DNA from: Stromatinia cepivora
Lineage: Eukaryota > Ascomycota > Leotiomycetes > Helotiales > Sclerotiniaceae
Assembly (NCBI GenBank): GCA_014898415.1
Contig: RCTD01000043.1
Coordinates: 1-64,000, forward strand
Direction of reading: 5' to 3'
Length of the DNA stretch: 64,000 bases
The position numbers and the translations under genes are program-made. Below, piece after piece: positions 13,004-27,241 of this stretch; position 1 is the stretch's first letter, and every line of letters begins with the position of its first letter. Below the pieces are notes generated by a model. The model was not told where the DNA came from. It saw nothing but the letters and a program-made list of their open reading frames with translations, and ran no database searches.

Positions 13004-13295
13004 TGTGAGAAAGTTGGGATATCAAGGCCTAACACGTAGTTAGTTCGTAATTATATGGTCATATAACTCTTTGTAGTTAGATATAAGAAAGGGTTTTGTT
13101 TTTTTTTTCTTGAAAGAAATTAATCGTTTTTCTATTAGTCTTTTTGTATCCTATTTGTGTATAACCTAAACTATTGTCTAAACCTATTAGTTTTACTATT
13201 TGAAGCCTTTACAATGTAATCTAATCAATTCCAATTCCCATTTCCCTTTGCAGTGTGTTATCGGGACGCATGTATCTCGACCTACCTCTTTCACA
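13004..13295 (+). repeat. 5' LTR of element C, 292 bp
   Basis: It starts TGTGAGAAAG and ends CTTTCACA and is the reverse complement of 46-337 with moderate RIP damage. It interrupts gypsy B just after its RNase H region. Confidence 0.85.
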
Positions 13296-16200
13296 ATATC
13301 AATAAAGAATTGATAAATTTTCAAAAAAGAAGTTTTCAACTTTTATATAAAGGATTATTATTTATTTAAAATTCAAAAAAATAGATTACCTTTCATCTAT
13401 ATAATAACAAACAACGATCTAATCGAAAAAATAAAAATTATAATTCAAATATATAAAGAATTAAATTATAAAAATTTAAAGTTATTATATATTAAAATAT
13501 ATAATTGTTATTAATGAAATAGAATATACAAAAATATAAAAAATTAAATGATTTTTTATTTTATTTATCAATTCAGATTATTCAAATAAATAAATAAATT
13601 AATGATTACTACTTGAACCTTAAATATTTAATATAAAATTAATATAAATATTATAAAAATATTTAACAACTATAACAAAGAAATTGAAGAATCTTTTATA
13701 TATATCTTTGAAGAAATAAATAATACCCCATTTAATAAAATCTATATAAATATCTATTTCAAAAAATATATCTTATATTTAAATCTTTTTATAAATAACA
13801 ATTCTAAAAATTTGTATAAATGAATAAATCAAAAAAACCAAATTTCTAAGCATCTATAACCTTTTAAACAAAAGATAACAAATAATCAAGGATTATTCTT
13901 TATTCAATTATAAAACAATATAAAATCAAAAGAAAAAAAGCAAATACAATAAATCAAAAAAGAATTATTATTATAAACTTTTGATCATTAATTAAAAAGC
14001 TCAATAAAGAAAACTTTATAATCCTTAAAAAAAAAAAATATTTTAATCCTTTTTGAAAAAACTTATTATACTATCGATCTTGCTTTTAAACAATTTACAA
14101 ACAATTCCTAAACAATACTTGAACAATTCAATATTTTCTCTTTAAATCTATTCTTTCTAATAATTTAATTTAAAATTATCAATTTTTTATTTATATTCAT
14201 TTTATCATTTATATAAGCTTTTATTTAAATTTTGATATAATATCTAAAAAAAGATTTAATCAAATTATAGCCTTTTACTTTATTAATAATAATACCCCTT
14301 TTCTTATTCAATACAAGAATCATTTCTTCAACAACAAAATCAAAGCATTTGTATTCATTGAAACTCTTGAAATTAAGGAAAAATATAATATTCTTAAATA
14401 ATAATTCAATTACTATATAAATATTATTAATCTTATTGAAAACTTTATAAATAAAATAAAAGATCAAATCGAAGATCAGAAACTCTATAAAACAATTAGT
14501 TTCTCCAAAACCAATTATTTTGTTAAAAATAATAATATAATTCAATTTATCGAACAACATTATAATAAAATCAAAAAAGATCTTAAAAATCTCAAAAAAA
14601 TTTGAATAACCATTTAAGAAAAAGCTTTCACCTATTTCTAATCGAAAAATATAAATTTAAATAATATTTCAATAAAAACAAATATAGTTTATTACATTTT
14701 TCATTTTAACTTTTAAATCCTTATAAAGTTTTTGAATAAATATATAATCGAATACTTTGTACAAAAAAAAAATAAAAGAGCCAAAAAGTATAATCCTATA
14801 GATTTCTATATTATATATAAATTTATTACAAAATTCAATACAAAAAGCAAAAAAGATTGAATATCTTTCTTTTATAATCTTATACAGAATCCTATCCTTA
14901 GAATTTATAAATTTACTTTCAATAATTTCGGATTTCTAAAAAAATATTATTAAAACAAAAACCCCTTTGAAACTCAATAAAGAAATAAATTTATTTATAA
15001 AATAATTATTATAAAAACTATTCTAATATTCTTTAATAATAATAATAATAAAAAAGAATCTAATATTAAAGAATAATTGAAAATAATTGCTATACTAAAT
15101 ATCCTTTATATATATCGATTTCTCCATTTTTAAATGATTATATCAATTTCGAAACCTATAATTATAAATATCAATAAATAAAAAAAGAAAGATTATTATT
15201 TTAATCTTTCGAAAAAAGCCCCTTTTTATCTATTTATTTTAAACAAATTCATATTTTATTATCATATAACTAATTACAATACTAAATTTATTTCAAATAA
15301 TAACAATTCAGCTTCCGATAATTTTAAAACAATTTTAAATTCTTTATAAAAGCTGAAAAACTGCTTTTATAATTTAAATTACTAATTTGAAAAGAAATAA
15401 TACTTTTTGATAAATAACGAATATATTATCGACCAAATAAAATAGAAAATTATTATATCATTAAAAAAACAAATCATTATAAATATTCTATATATATATC
15501 ATTTGTATACCCTAATAAAACTTTTCGATTTAAAATCGAAGTATATTTTGATTAAGGAATTACAAAACAAATTAATTATTATTATTAAAAACCGAAAATA
15601 TATTAACAAAATGAAATTAATAGAAACATTTTATCCTTAATTCTATTCATATCAATTCTTAATTTTAAAATAATCAAAGCAAACTCTCAACTCCAATCGA
15701 TTCAACTCAATAAAAAACTTTTATTCTCTTAATTCTAATAAAACTCTTAAAAATAATCTTTTTCTACTAAAACCATCAAATAAAGAATCCTTTAAAAATC
15801 AATTTATTCTATATATTCTTTCGTTTTAATATATCTTTAAACAAAAAAATAAATTCGATTTACAAAATATTTACAAAAATGTTTTTATTATTTACAAATA
15901 ATATTTCTACAAAATCTTTAAAAAAAATTTATTCTTAAATTATTATTTTTCGATTATTTAATTTCTCTTAAAATACAATTCTATTTTATAATATATTATT
16001 ATTTATATTCAAAAAAATAAAAAATTCCGTTTTATATTAATATCTTTATTTATATTATATTTTCTTGATTATAATAAAAAATTTAATTTTTGTTATTTCT
16101 TTTTTAATTTTTTCTATTTAATTTTCAAAGATAAATAAAAAAAAACTTTAAAAAAAGTGATTATTATAATTGACTTTTTTAAATCAAAAAAATTGATTAA

Positions 16201-17610
16201 AAGTTCTTATAAAGAATATCAAATTCTTATTCTTTATAAATTAGATAATAATAATAATTTAATTTAGAAATTTCTAAAAAAGTATTCTTTCATTTATCAA
16301 TTATAATATAATCTTAATTGAATAATAAAAAGAAAAGCTTTTCAAAAAACTAAACGAAAGAATCAATTTCATTGAAAAACCCTAATTAGATTTGAATCCT
16401 AAATAATTATAATTCAATCAAATACTATTTTGAGATATATTAGCTTTTCTGAATTCTATAAATTAACTTTGATATCGATTTTCTATTTAATTATAATTTC
16501 AAACAAAAAAAATATAAAGAATAATAATTCTTACAAAAACCTTCAAAGATTTCTTTAAAATCAAATTATCCCTTTTGAATTAAACAAATTTAATAAAAAA
16601 AACTTTTATATCCCCCAATCCTTTTTTTTTAATATTAATTTTATTCTATGAAATTATTTTTCTATAATCCTTTTAGAATATTTATCTTGAAATTCTAATA
16701 TTATTAAAAGAATAATAAACAAATTGTTCGAAACCAATAATAATAAATTCGAACTTTAATATAAACAATAATATAATCTTATAATAATAAATCTAATCAT
16801 CCAATTTGAAATATTCCAAAACAAAGAAAAACAATAAAAAGATCAATCATTATTTACAGATTATAATATACCTTTACAAAAACAAAAAACTCTTTACAAT
16901 AAAAACCTCAAAGATAATAAATTCTTTAATAAAAAAAACATTAATAATTAGAAAATTATAAATCTAATTAATAAAAAATCCTTTATTAGAAAACCTCAAT
17001 TTACATCAAAAAAACTTATTAAAAAAGAAAAAGAAATTACAAAGCGAAAACCAATTCAAAACCAACCTATAATACCATCCAATCTATCCCCAATTGAACC
17101 TTTTAAAATACAAAATACTATTTCAATCTTTAATATAAATCATAAACCAAATAAAAAATAGATAAATCGTTTTCCAATAAAAAAGCCTTCTACAAAATCT
17201 AATAATAAAAGAAAAAATCATTTTTTCAATATTAAACAAAAATTTATAACATCAAAAATCTCTATTCGTTATTCAAATCATATTTAAAAATCATTAAAAA
17301 GTTTAATTATAAATACAAAATCTATTATAAAATATTCAATTAAATATCCAAAAAAAATTAAAGATAAAAAGAATAATAAAAATATTTCTTAGGAATTTGA
17401 AATTCCTATCGAATTTGATAGAAAAACAATAAAAACAAATTTGAATCAATAAAAACCTAAAATATATTATTTTTTTAAAATAATCTTAAAAATTACTTAT
17501 TATCTTAATTTATTAATATTCTAATTGATTTTCTCTAACCTAATTATTTTTTAATCTTTTTAATTTTTATCTTTTATAATTATTCTGAAATCAAATAGAA
17601 TTTATATTTC

Positions 17611-17624
17611 AGGGAAAAAAAGGG
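17611..17624 (+). other. Polypurine tract of element C
   Basis: AGGGAAAAAAAGGG is a G-containing purine run in a region where G is otherwise almost absent. It directly abuts the right LTR, which fits the plus-strand priming site. Confidence 0.6.
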
Positions 17625-17916
17625 TATAAGAAAATTAGGATATTAAAATCTAATATATAATTAATTCATAATTATATAATTATATAACTCTTTATAATTA
17701 AATATAAAAGAAAATTCTACTTCCTTCTCCTTAAAAAAAATCAATTGTTTTTCTACTAATCTTTTTGTATTCTATTTATATACAATCCAAATCATTATCT
17801 AAACCTATTAATTTTACTACTTAAAACCTCTACAATATAATCTGATCAGTTCCAATTCCCATTTCCCCTTATAGTATGCTATCAGGACATATGTATCTTG
17901 ACCTACCTCTTTCACA
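17625..17916 (+). repeat. 3' LTR of element C, heavily RIP-mutated
   Basis: Same length and layout as 13004-13295, but the start is TATAAGAAAA in place of TGTGAGAAAG, and G-to-A changes run through the first two thirds. The right third (GATCAGTTCCAATTCCCATT onward) is well preserved. Confidence 0.85.
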
Positions 17917-18180
17917 ATATTATTAATTTTCAATTTCAATATTTTTCAATTTTTAAAACATTATAGAAAATATCCTGATTTTAGGATTCTGAAATATATT
18001 TTTTCTTCTTTTTTGAATATTTCTTTTTTGATTTATAATTGATTTAATAAATTGAAATTCAAAATCAATTTTTTTTGATATAATTGATATTTTATCTTAA
18101 AAAAATCTAAACTTTTATATCAAAAATATCAATACTTTCATTGAACCTTTTAAATATATTAATTCAAATTAATAATAATC

Positions 18181-18305
18181 AATCAATATAAAAGATAATT
18201 TCACTTAGATTTCAAATAAATATAATTCAATTGAATTTCTATTAAATTCTTTTTTCAGATTTTCAAAAAACTCAAAATTGGAATATAAAAAAATGATAAT
18301 CAAAT
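18181..18305 (+). repeat. First copy of a 125-bp direct repeat
   Basis: It matches 18394-18519 along its whole length, sharing TTCTTTTTTCAGATTTTCAA and AATGATAATCAAA, with differences that are mostly transitions. The two copies are about 214 bp apart. Origin unknown. Confidence 0.7.
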
Positions 18306-18393
18306 TCCTTCTTTTTAGGATTCTTATTTTCTCATTTTTCTAATTTTTCTTCAATCTTATCAAAATCAAATTTTAATATAATTTCTATAGATT

Positions 18394-18519
18394 AATCAAT
18401 TTAAAAAATAATTTCAATCAAATTTCGAATAATTATAATTCAATTAAATCTCTATTGAATTCTTTTTTCAGATTTTCAAAAAGCTTAAAATTGAAGTGTA
18501 AAGGAATGATAATCAAATA
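18394..18519 (+). repeat. Second copy of the 125-bp direct repeat
   Basis: See 18181-18305. This copy ends at the GC-richer relic at 18520. Confidence 0.7.
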
Positions 18520-18741
18520 GTGACTTTTTTGACTAGATCACCACCCCCCTATCGAAATGGATCACTATTAATGATGACCACCAAAAAAATCCTAGGAATA
18601 ATAGTTAGAGTTTTCTAGACTTTATAATTTATTAGAGATTATATATTTGAAGATAATAAATCTTATAATTGAAAAGTAATGGTTTAGAGATTATAATGAA
18701 ATAAACAAATATTAAATTATAATAATAAAAATTAAATAATA

Positions 18742-18907
18742 TGTTGGAAATGAGGCCATCATAGGATTAGAATTGAGGTCACGTGATCACAATGATGCAT
18801 AAATCATATTTGGGGATAACCTCAATTCTATTTTTATTAGAATTATAAATCTTTAATTCAATTTATATAATCAACAATATTATTACTTTCTATATCAAAA
18901 ATTAACA
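18742..18907 (+). repeat. 5' LTR of outer copia, 166 bp
   Basis: Begins TGTTGGAA and ends TTAACA. Part of it keeps GC-richer sequence (GAATTGAGGTCACGTGATCA). All four copia LTRs in the window are exactly 166 bp. Confidence 0.93.
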
Positions 18908-20936
18908 GATTATAAGATCCAATTGTATAATAATGATTAAAAAGTAAAACAAATCGAAAAAGGATTAATATAATTAGTAGGGATAAAATAAAATAAAAAT
19001 CAGAGTTTTTATATAGTATTACCAAAGCAAAATTGAAATATGATAATATAATTTATAACTTATAATATTATAGATCAAAACGGAAAACAATCTATATAAT
19101 ATCGATATAGAATTATAGCAAAAACGAAGAGTAAGTTTGTATAACTACAAAAAAATATATTATAATATGATTTTATAAATTTTCTTATTGTTTTATTTTT
19201 ATATTTCTTTATTATCCTAAATCTATTTGCTATATATTTTTTAAGATTATCTTAAAAACCTGAAGACTATTTTTGATATTTATTAAACAACAAAAAACCT
19301 TTACAATATCGGAATCAAATAACTCTTTGAAATTTGATCAAAATAATTATAAATAATAATTCAGACAAATGAAAATATAATTAAAAGGGAAAGGATAATT
19401 TTATATAATTGATCAAATATTAAACGAATATATATAGATTATAGAATCCAATATAATATCTATTTATAAGATCAATAATCGTATATATTACAATATTAAA
19501 TTGAAATCGGAATATTTAAAGAACGAAACGAATATATTATCATATATTTATATAATACTTAATGATGATAATGAAGTCTTTATCGACGAATATTCAACAA
19601 TATATATATTCTAGAGATATTTTAAATCAAAATATACTAGAGTCAATGCAATTATAATCAATATATATATAATAATGATCCAAAACTTCAAATTTCAATC
19701 CGATATTTATTCTGATATAATCATTATCGAAGTCTAGAATAAATTGAAAGAATATAGAAGAAAATTAGGAATTGCAAATGAAAATTATCAATTAGTATAT
19801 TAAGATATTGTTTTATTTTTGATTTTAATATATAATCTTTTAATCGATTATCAAGAAGTAATAAATATATTAAATATCAAAATCAATTTTAATATCGATA
19901 ATAAAATCAAGTATTTATAGATTAAGGAACTTTGTTTTAAGGATAGATCAAAATAAATATAAATTGTAAAAAAATCTAGATACACTTTTCGATATCAAGA
20001 ATCAAATTTCGAGATCCTAAATAATATTTGTAATCTATATCAAAAAGAAGATCATTATATATAAAATTATTTATATTTAATACAAATTAATAAACTCTTT
20101 TATAATTATCTTTATTATTAAAAGAGAAAAAAATCATCGAATTCGAAGAAAATCTATTTTAACAAAAAAGATTAAGTATATTCTATTAATAATATTTTTG
20201 AATCAGATTTCGATATTGAAGATATAATAAAGAAAGATTACAATTTGATAAAGAAGATTATTAATAAAGCTTCCTTTAATAAATAATATATTGATATAAA
20301 TACTTTTTTATATATATTTGATTAATCTTTATTATTCAGATTAATAAACTTTATTATCAAATAAAGAATAAAGATTGATAAAGAAGTAATATATTATCGT
20401 TATTAGGATTTAATAAATATAATATACAAAGATAATTCTAAAATACTATTTTCAAATGTATTATATATATTAAAATTAAAAGTAAATTTATTATTAAAAA
20501 AAAGGATCTATAAAATAAAACTGTAAAAGGAATTCAATTTTTATTATATATATTTCAAAAAAGACAATAAGAAAGTTATTTATATTAAAATACAAAACGA
20601 AATATATATAGTTTTATATATGATCAAAGGATATAAGAATACAGCTTTTTATTCGAATATATATCAAAATGATCAGGAAAAAGGCTTTTCTTCAAAGATA
20701 ATCGATAATACCAAAGATATCAATAATGAATTAATATTCAAAAAGAAAAAAAGATACCTATTATAACATTAAAGATTCAATCATCTAGATTCAAACAAGA
20801 TTAAGAATTTATATAAGATATCCAATATAATCAAATTAATAAAGATTCCAACTGAATTAGATATCTATAAAATGTATATATTTATCAAAATGATTAATTG
20901 TATTCCAAAGCAATTGAATTTGTATAAATCAAAAAG

Positions 20937-21660
20937 ATTCGAATTTATATATTTTGATATTACAAAATCATTCCTAAAATCGATTTGAAGGAATTGTTAT
21001 TTTATATTGATTATCGATAATTATACAAGAATAAATTGGATTATACTATTTAAACAAAAAAACGATACAATTCAAATATTGAAAACTTGGAAAAAGAAGA
21101 TAGAATTGATTATTGAAGAAAAGATCATTATAATCAGAATTGATAATATATCGGAACTTTTATAAATTATTTATAAATGATTATTAGATATATAATCCGA
21201 AATTATAATAATTGCTTTTTTATATCAAAATAGATCTATAGAATAGAATATAAGGATTACAAAAATAAATATAAAAGTAATACTAAAAGAAACTGAATTA
21301 TTATTAAAATTTTGGAATAAAATTATAAAGTATAATATTTATATTAGGAATTGTATTAATATTGGTTTTGATATAAATAAAATAAATCGATTCTTTATAG
21401 AAATTTTTATAGATATAATATTAAATATAGAAATATATAAAGTTTAAAGGAGCAAATATTATATTTATATTAATTCCAAGATTATTTCGAAAAAGCAAAG
21501 ATATAATAAATTGCAGGATACTTCGAAAATTGGTATATTTTTAGGATACTCAAAAATTATAAACAAATATATCAAAATGTATTTTTCAAAACTAAATTAT
21601 ATATTTCGATTAAATAAAATAATTATAAATAAATCTTATCAAAAAGGAGATTTGGATTTT
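20937..21660 (+). pseudogene. Outer copia integrase remnant
   Basis: Decayed plus-strand peptides: FDITKSFLKS, FILIIDNYTRINWI, IIIRIDNISELL, then KETELLLKFWNK and TSKIGIFLGYSK, in the order of the copia integrase core and its C-terminal GYS box. The second catalytic Asp is present as RIDN. The frame is broken by several stops. Confidence 0.75.
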
Positions 21661-21907
21661 AAATTAAAAAATTGTGAATTAGGTTTATAAAGAATTAAGA
21701 ATATAAAATCAGATCGAAGATCTTATAATAGATCAATAACAAACAAAGTATCTTTTTTATTTTCGATATCTTCTTTATTTTCAATACCAAATATAATATC
21801 TGTATTACCTTTATTTCAAATGTTCTCTTTAGTAGATATTATATTGAATTCAATGATTATATCAAGCATTCCAATTGTCAAATTGAAATCAAATAAATTA
21901 AATATAT

Positions 21908-22073
21908 TGTTAACTTTTGGTGCAGGAAATAATAGTATTGTTGATTATATAGATTGAACTAAGGATTTATAATTCTAATAGAAATAGAATTGAGATTATA
22001 CTCAAATATGGTTTATACATTATTATAATCATATAACCTTAATTCTAATTTTATAATAGCTTCAATTCCAATA
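21908..22073 (-). repeat. 3' LTR of inner copia, 166 bp
   Basis: On the plus strand it starts TGTTAAC and ends CCAATA. It is the reverse complement of the outer LTRs. Confidence 0.92.
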
Positions 22074-22089
22074 CTCCTTCATTGAGGAT

Positions 22090-23900
22090 ATTCTATTCGA
22101 TCTTTTTAAGCTATTAATCCTAATATTTTCTTGAATCTTTCGAAAGTAATCTTTATATAAGGCTTTATTATTCTATTAATAATTATATTATATATCTTGA
22201 TATAATTAATAACGATTTTCTTTTTTTCTATTAAATCCTTAATAAAATAATAATTAATATTTATATATTTAAATCGTTTATATAAATATAGATTCTTGAT
22301 TAAAACTAAAATACCTTAATTATTATCAAACATTTAAACTATATCTCTATTCTTTCTAATATAATTTGATCTGAATAGATTCTTAAATATTTATACAATT
22401 TATTTTCTTTGTTTGATAAACATTACTATTATAATATATTCTGATTTTGTATTAAAGATAATTATAAATATTTGTTTTTTACTAATCTATAATATAAGGT
22501 TTTTATAGAATATTATAATTCTCTTTAAAACACTTTTCCAATTATATTTATTATTAGTTTAATCTGTATTTATATATACCTTTATTATATTATCAAATAT
22601 ATTATATTCTTTATAGATATTAGATTATATTCTCTTTAATCTGAATTATAATTTCTGTTTGATTATTGATTATAAATATCATATTAGATTCTTTAAAATT
22701 ATAATATAATGTTTTATTGGTTTTGTTATAAATTATAAAAGTCTTTTAATTGAAAACGTTATATTTGATCAAATATATATTATTAAATAAATCATATTTT
22801 CTATTCATTATTGATATTTGTTTATATTTACCAGTTCATTGTTATCGATTATTAATCGAAGATAGATATAATTCATTATTAACAGTTTCTTGATTTGATA
22901 TTATTTATATATAATATTATATTTGATTAATATAACATCAAGATATTCTTTTTGATTTATAATTAATATATATATTTTTCTATTATAAATAATCTTAATA
23001 TTAAAAATCTTATTAATCTCCTTTAGATTCTTGATATTAAAACAAATTAATAGTTTTTCATCGAATCAAATGATTTGCGATAATATATATAATATAATAA
23101 CAATATCATCGATATATATTAATAATATTATATTACAATTTTTAAATATATATAAATATAGATCTATTAAACTTTATACAAAATTTATACTTAAAAACTT
23201 TTTCTTTAATAATAAACTTCAATCCTTTTCAATTTGTTTTAAATTATATAGACTTTATAGAACTTATAATATATATCCTTTTTCGATTTTAATATCTTGA
23301 AATAATTCGAGATAAATCTTTTCCTTTAAATATAATTCAATAAAAGCGTTTTTGATATCGAAATATAAATATTACAAATTTTCTTTTATAATAATAATTA
23401 AAAATAATCTAAATATATTTAATTTCATTATTAATACAAATATTTCGTTATAATCTTTTCTTAATACCTAATTGAATCTTCGAATTATTAATCTTATTTT
23501 GAATTATTCTATTTTATTATCTTTGATTTTAATTATAAATATTTATTTTATTAAAACCAAATTATTTCCTTTAAAAAATATATATTCTTTCCAAATATTA
23601 TTTTAAATCAAAAATATAATTTCTTTTTAAATAACTTCCTTTCATTTTTCAAAATATTCTCAATCCGATATTATTTCCTTATAAGTTTTTGATATTTTGA
23701 TTCCCAGAATTTTTTCGATCGAATATACTATATCTTCTATATTATTTATATCTATCAACGAAATCATAAAATCTGAAATGATTTTATCTTTGATATAAAG
23801 ATCCATTTTATAAATAATTGGGATTGTAATTATAATATATTCTATACTTTCTTGAATTTTGATTTGTATAAATATTATAATCAATATTTTTATAATCTTG
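22090..23900 (-). pseudogene. Inner copia reverse transcriptase and RNase H remnant
   Basis: Minus-strand reading: IEYIIITIPIIYK and IEKILGIKISKTYKEI near 23700-23860 mark the start of the RVT_2 region, YIDDIVI (about 23100) is the catalytic box, and the 3' end (22075-22190) matches outer copia 29430-29527. The catalytic aspartates are intact, but the frame is not. Confidence 0.7.
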
Positions 23901-24479
23901 TTTTTTTGTTCTTTTTTAGGATTTTGCTTTATATCTTTTTTCTGTTTTCATATTAAATATCTTAAAAGTTCGTTTTTAAGATTTATTATATTTTTTTATT
24001 CAATTTCAAATGATTATAAATTTACTTTATTTTTTGATTTTATTGAAATAAATTTATCAATAAAATTTAAAACAATTTTAAATTTTGTTTCTAATATAAA
24101 TTCAGGATCTGTAAAAGTTGATTTTTGGACTAGAATTTTTAGAATAATGGATTCGATATCTAAAGTATTCTTGAAAGAAGATTTTTGATTTGTCTTTTAG
24201 ATATTATTATCTTTATCTTTATTATATATTGATATTAATATATCTAATTTATCTGATTTCAATTCAACAATTGAAATGCTTGATATAATCATTAAATTTG
24301 ATATAATATCTATTAAAAAGAATACTTAAAACGAAAATAATATAGATATTATATTTGATATTAAAAATAAAAAAGATACCTTATTTGTTATTGATTTATT
24401 ACAAGATCTTCGATCTAATTCTATATTCTTTATTCCTTATAAATCTGATTTATAATTTCTTAATTTAAGATCCAAATCT

Positions 24480-25200
24480 TCTTTTCGATAAAATTTATTT
24501 ATAATTATTCTATTTAATCGAAATATATAGTTTAACTTTGAAAAATATACCTTAATATATTTATTCATAATTTTTGAATATTTTAAGAATATATTAATTC
24601 TCAAAATATTCTATAATTTATTATATCTTTATTTTTTCGGAATAGTTTTGAGATTGATATAAATATAACATTTGCTTTTCCAAATTTTATATATCTCTAT
24701 ATCTAGTATTATATTTATAAAAGCTTTTATAAAGAATTGATTTATTTTGTTTATATTAAAATTAATATTAATACAATTCTTAATATAAATATTGTATTTT
24801 ATAATTTTGTTCTAAAATTTTAATAATAATCCAATTTCTTTTAATATTATTTTTATATTTATTTTTGTAATTTTTATATTTTGTTTTATAGATTCGTTTT
24901 GATATAAAAAAGTAATTATTATAATTTCGGATTATATATTTGATAATTATTTACAAATAATTTGTAGAAATTTCAATATATTATCAATTCTGATTATAAT
25001 AATCTTTTCTTTAATAATCAATTCTATTTTCTTTTTCTAAATTTTCAATATTTGAATTGTATTATTTTTTTGTTTAAATAATATAATCCAATTTATTTTT
25101 ATATAATTATCAATAATCAATATGAAATAATAATTCCCTCAAATCGATTTTGGAAATGATTCTATAATATTGAAATATATAAATTCGAATCTTTTTGATT
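24480..25200 (-). pseudogene. Inner copia integrase remnant
   Basis: The reverse complement aligns with the outer copia integrase at 20937-21660 over its whole length. No intact frame. Confidence 0.7.
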
Positions 25201-27241
25201 TGTATAAATTCAATTGCTTTAGAATATAATTAATCATTTTGATGAATATATATATTTTGCAAATATCTAATTCAATTAGGATCTTTATTGATTTGATTAT
25301 ATTGAATATTTTATATAGATTTTTGATTTTATTTGGATCTAGATAATTGAATCTTCGATATTATAATAGATATCTTTCTTTTTCCTTAAATATTAATTCG
25401 TTATCGGTATTTTTGATGCTATCGATTATCTTTAAAGAAAAGTCTTTTTCCTGATTATTTTGATATATATTCGAATAGAAAATTATATCTTTATATCCTT
25501 TAATTATATATAAAACTATATATATTCTATTTTGTATTCTAATATAAATGATTTTCTTATTATTCTTTTTAAAATATATATAATAAAAGTTGAATTCCTT
25601 TTATAATTTTGTTTCATAAATTCTTTTTTTTAATAACAAATTTACTTTTAGCTTTAATATATATAATATATTTGAAAGTAGTATCTTAGAATTATCTTTG
25701 TATATTATATTCACTAAACCCTAATAATAATAATATATTACTTCCTCATCAATCTTTATCCTTTATTTGATAATAAAGTTTATTGATTTGAATAATAAAG
25801 TTTATTGATTTGAATAATAAAGATTGATTAAATATATATAAAGAAACATTTATATTGATATATCATTTATTAAAGGAAATCTTATTAATAATCTTCTTTA
25901 TCAAATTATAATCTTCTTTTATTATATCTTTAATATCAGAATCTGATTCAGAGATATTATTAATAAAGTATATTTGATTTTTCTTATTGAAATAGATCTT
26001 TTTTGGATTTAATAATCCTTTTTTCCTTTAATAACGAAGATAACTATAAAAGAATTTATTGATTTATATTAAATACAAATAATTTTATATATAATAACTT
26101 TTTTTTTGATATAGATTACAAATATTGTTTAGGATTTTGAAATCTGATTTTTGATATTGAGAAGTATATTTAGATTCTTTCGCAATTTGTATTTGTTTTG
26201 ATTTATTCTTAAAACAAAATTCCTTAATTTATAAATGCTTAATTTTATCATCGATACTAAAGTTGATTTGGATATCCAATATATTCATTATTCCTTAATA
26301 ATCGATTAAAAGATTATATATTAGAATCAAAAACAAAATAGTATTTTAATATATTAATCAACAGTTTTTATTTATAATCCCTAATTTTCTTTTATACTTT
26401 TTCAGTTTGTTTTAAATTTCGATAATAATCATATTGGAATAAATATCAAATTGAAATTTGAAGTTCTGAATCATCGTTATATATATATTAACTATAATTA
26501 TATTGATTTTGATATATTTCGATTTAAAGTATCTTTAGAATATATATACTATTGAATATTTGTTGATAAAGATTTCATTGTTATTATTGAATATTATATA
26601 AATATACAATAATATATTTACTTTATTCTTTAAATATTTCGATTTCAATTTGATATTGTAATATATATGATTATTGATTTTATAGATAAATACTATATTG
26701 GATTCTGTAATTTATATATATTTGTTTAATATTTGATCAATTATATAAAATCATTTTTTTCTTTTCAATTGTATCTTCGTTTATCTGAATTATTGTTTAT
26801 AATTGTTTTGATTGAATTTCGAAAGATTGTTTGATTTTGATATTGTAAAGATTTCTTATTGTTTGATAAATATCGAAAATAGTTTTCAGGTTTTTAAGAT
26901 AATTTTAAAAAATATATAATGAATAAGTTCGGAATAATAAAGAAATATAAAAATAAAACAATAAGAAAATTCGTAAAATCATATTGTAATATATTTTCTT
27001 ATAATTATACGAATTTGTTCTTCATTTTTATTATAATTCTGTATTAGCATTATGTAAACTGTTTTTCGTTCTGACCTATAATGTTATAAATTATAAATTA
27101 TATTATCGTATTTTAACTCTACTTTGATAATACTATATAAAAACTCTGATTTTCATTTTGTTTTATTTTTACTAATTATATTAATCTTTTTTCGATTTGT
27201 TTTACTTTTTAATCATTACTATACAATCGGATCTCATAATC

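Larger units (their letters stand above)
13004..17916 (+). mobile_element. LTR element of family C with no recognisable pol
   Basis: LTRs of 292 bp at 13004-13295 and 17625-17916 lie in direct orientation, and both sides are flanked by ATAT (13000-13003, 17917-17920). A purine tract, AGGGAAAAAAAGGG (17611-17624), sits directly before the right LTR, as expected for a 3' LTR. The 4,329-bp interior is extremely AT-rich and strongly depleted in G on the plus strand. No RT, integrase, protease or gag motif could be read in any frame. It may be a large non-autonomous derivative or an element decayed beyond recognition. The longest open stretch (14225-14560, minus) looks random. Confidence 0.75.
17917..18741. 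other. AT-rich spacer between element C and the copia nest
   Basis: No gene can be read. It holds the direct repeats listed separately and, at 18520-18595, a short GC-richer relic (GATCACCACCCCCCTATCG) that looks like the end of an older, otherwise erased element. Confidence 0.5.

Noticed and set aside
46..13295. Inverted 292-bp LTRs at 46-337 and 13004-13295 read as one 13-kb element with terminal inverted repeats
   Set aside because: The 13004 LTR pairs in direct orientation with 17625-17916, with a polypurine tract before the latter. The 46-337 LTR has its own primer site on the other side, so it belongs to an element further left.
14225..14560. 111-codon minus-strand frame as a gene
   Set aside because: Composition is only that of AT-rich DNA, no motif is visible, and it lies in the RIPed interior of element C.
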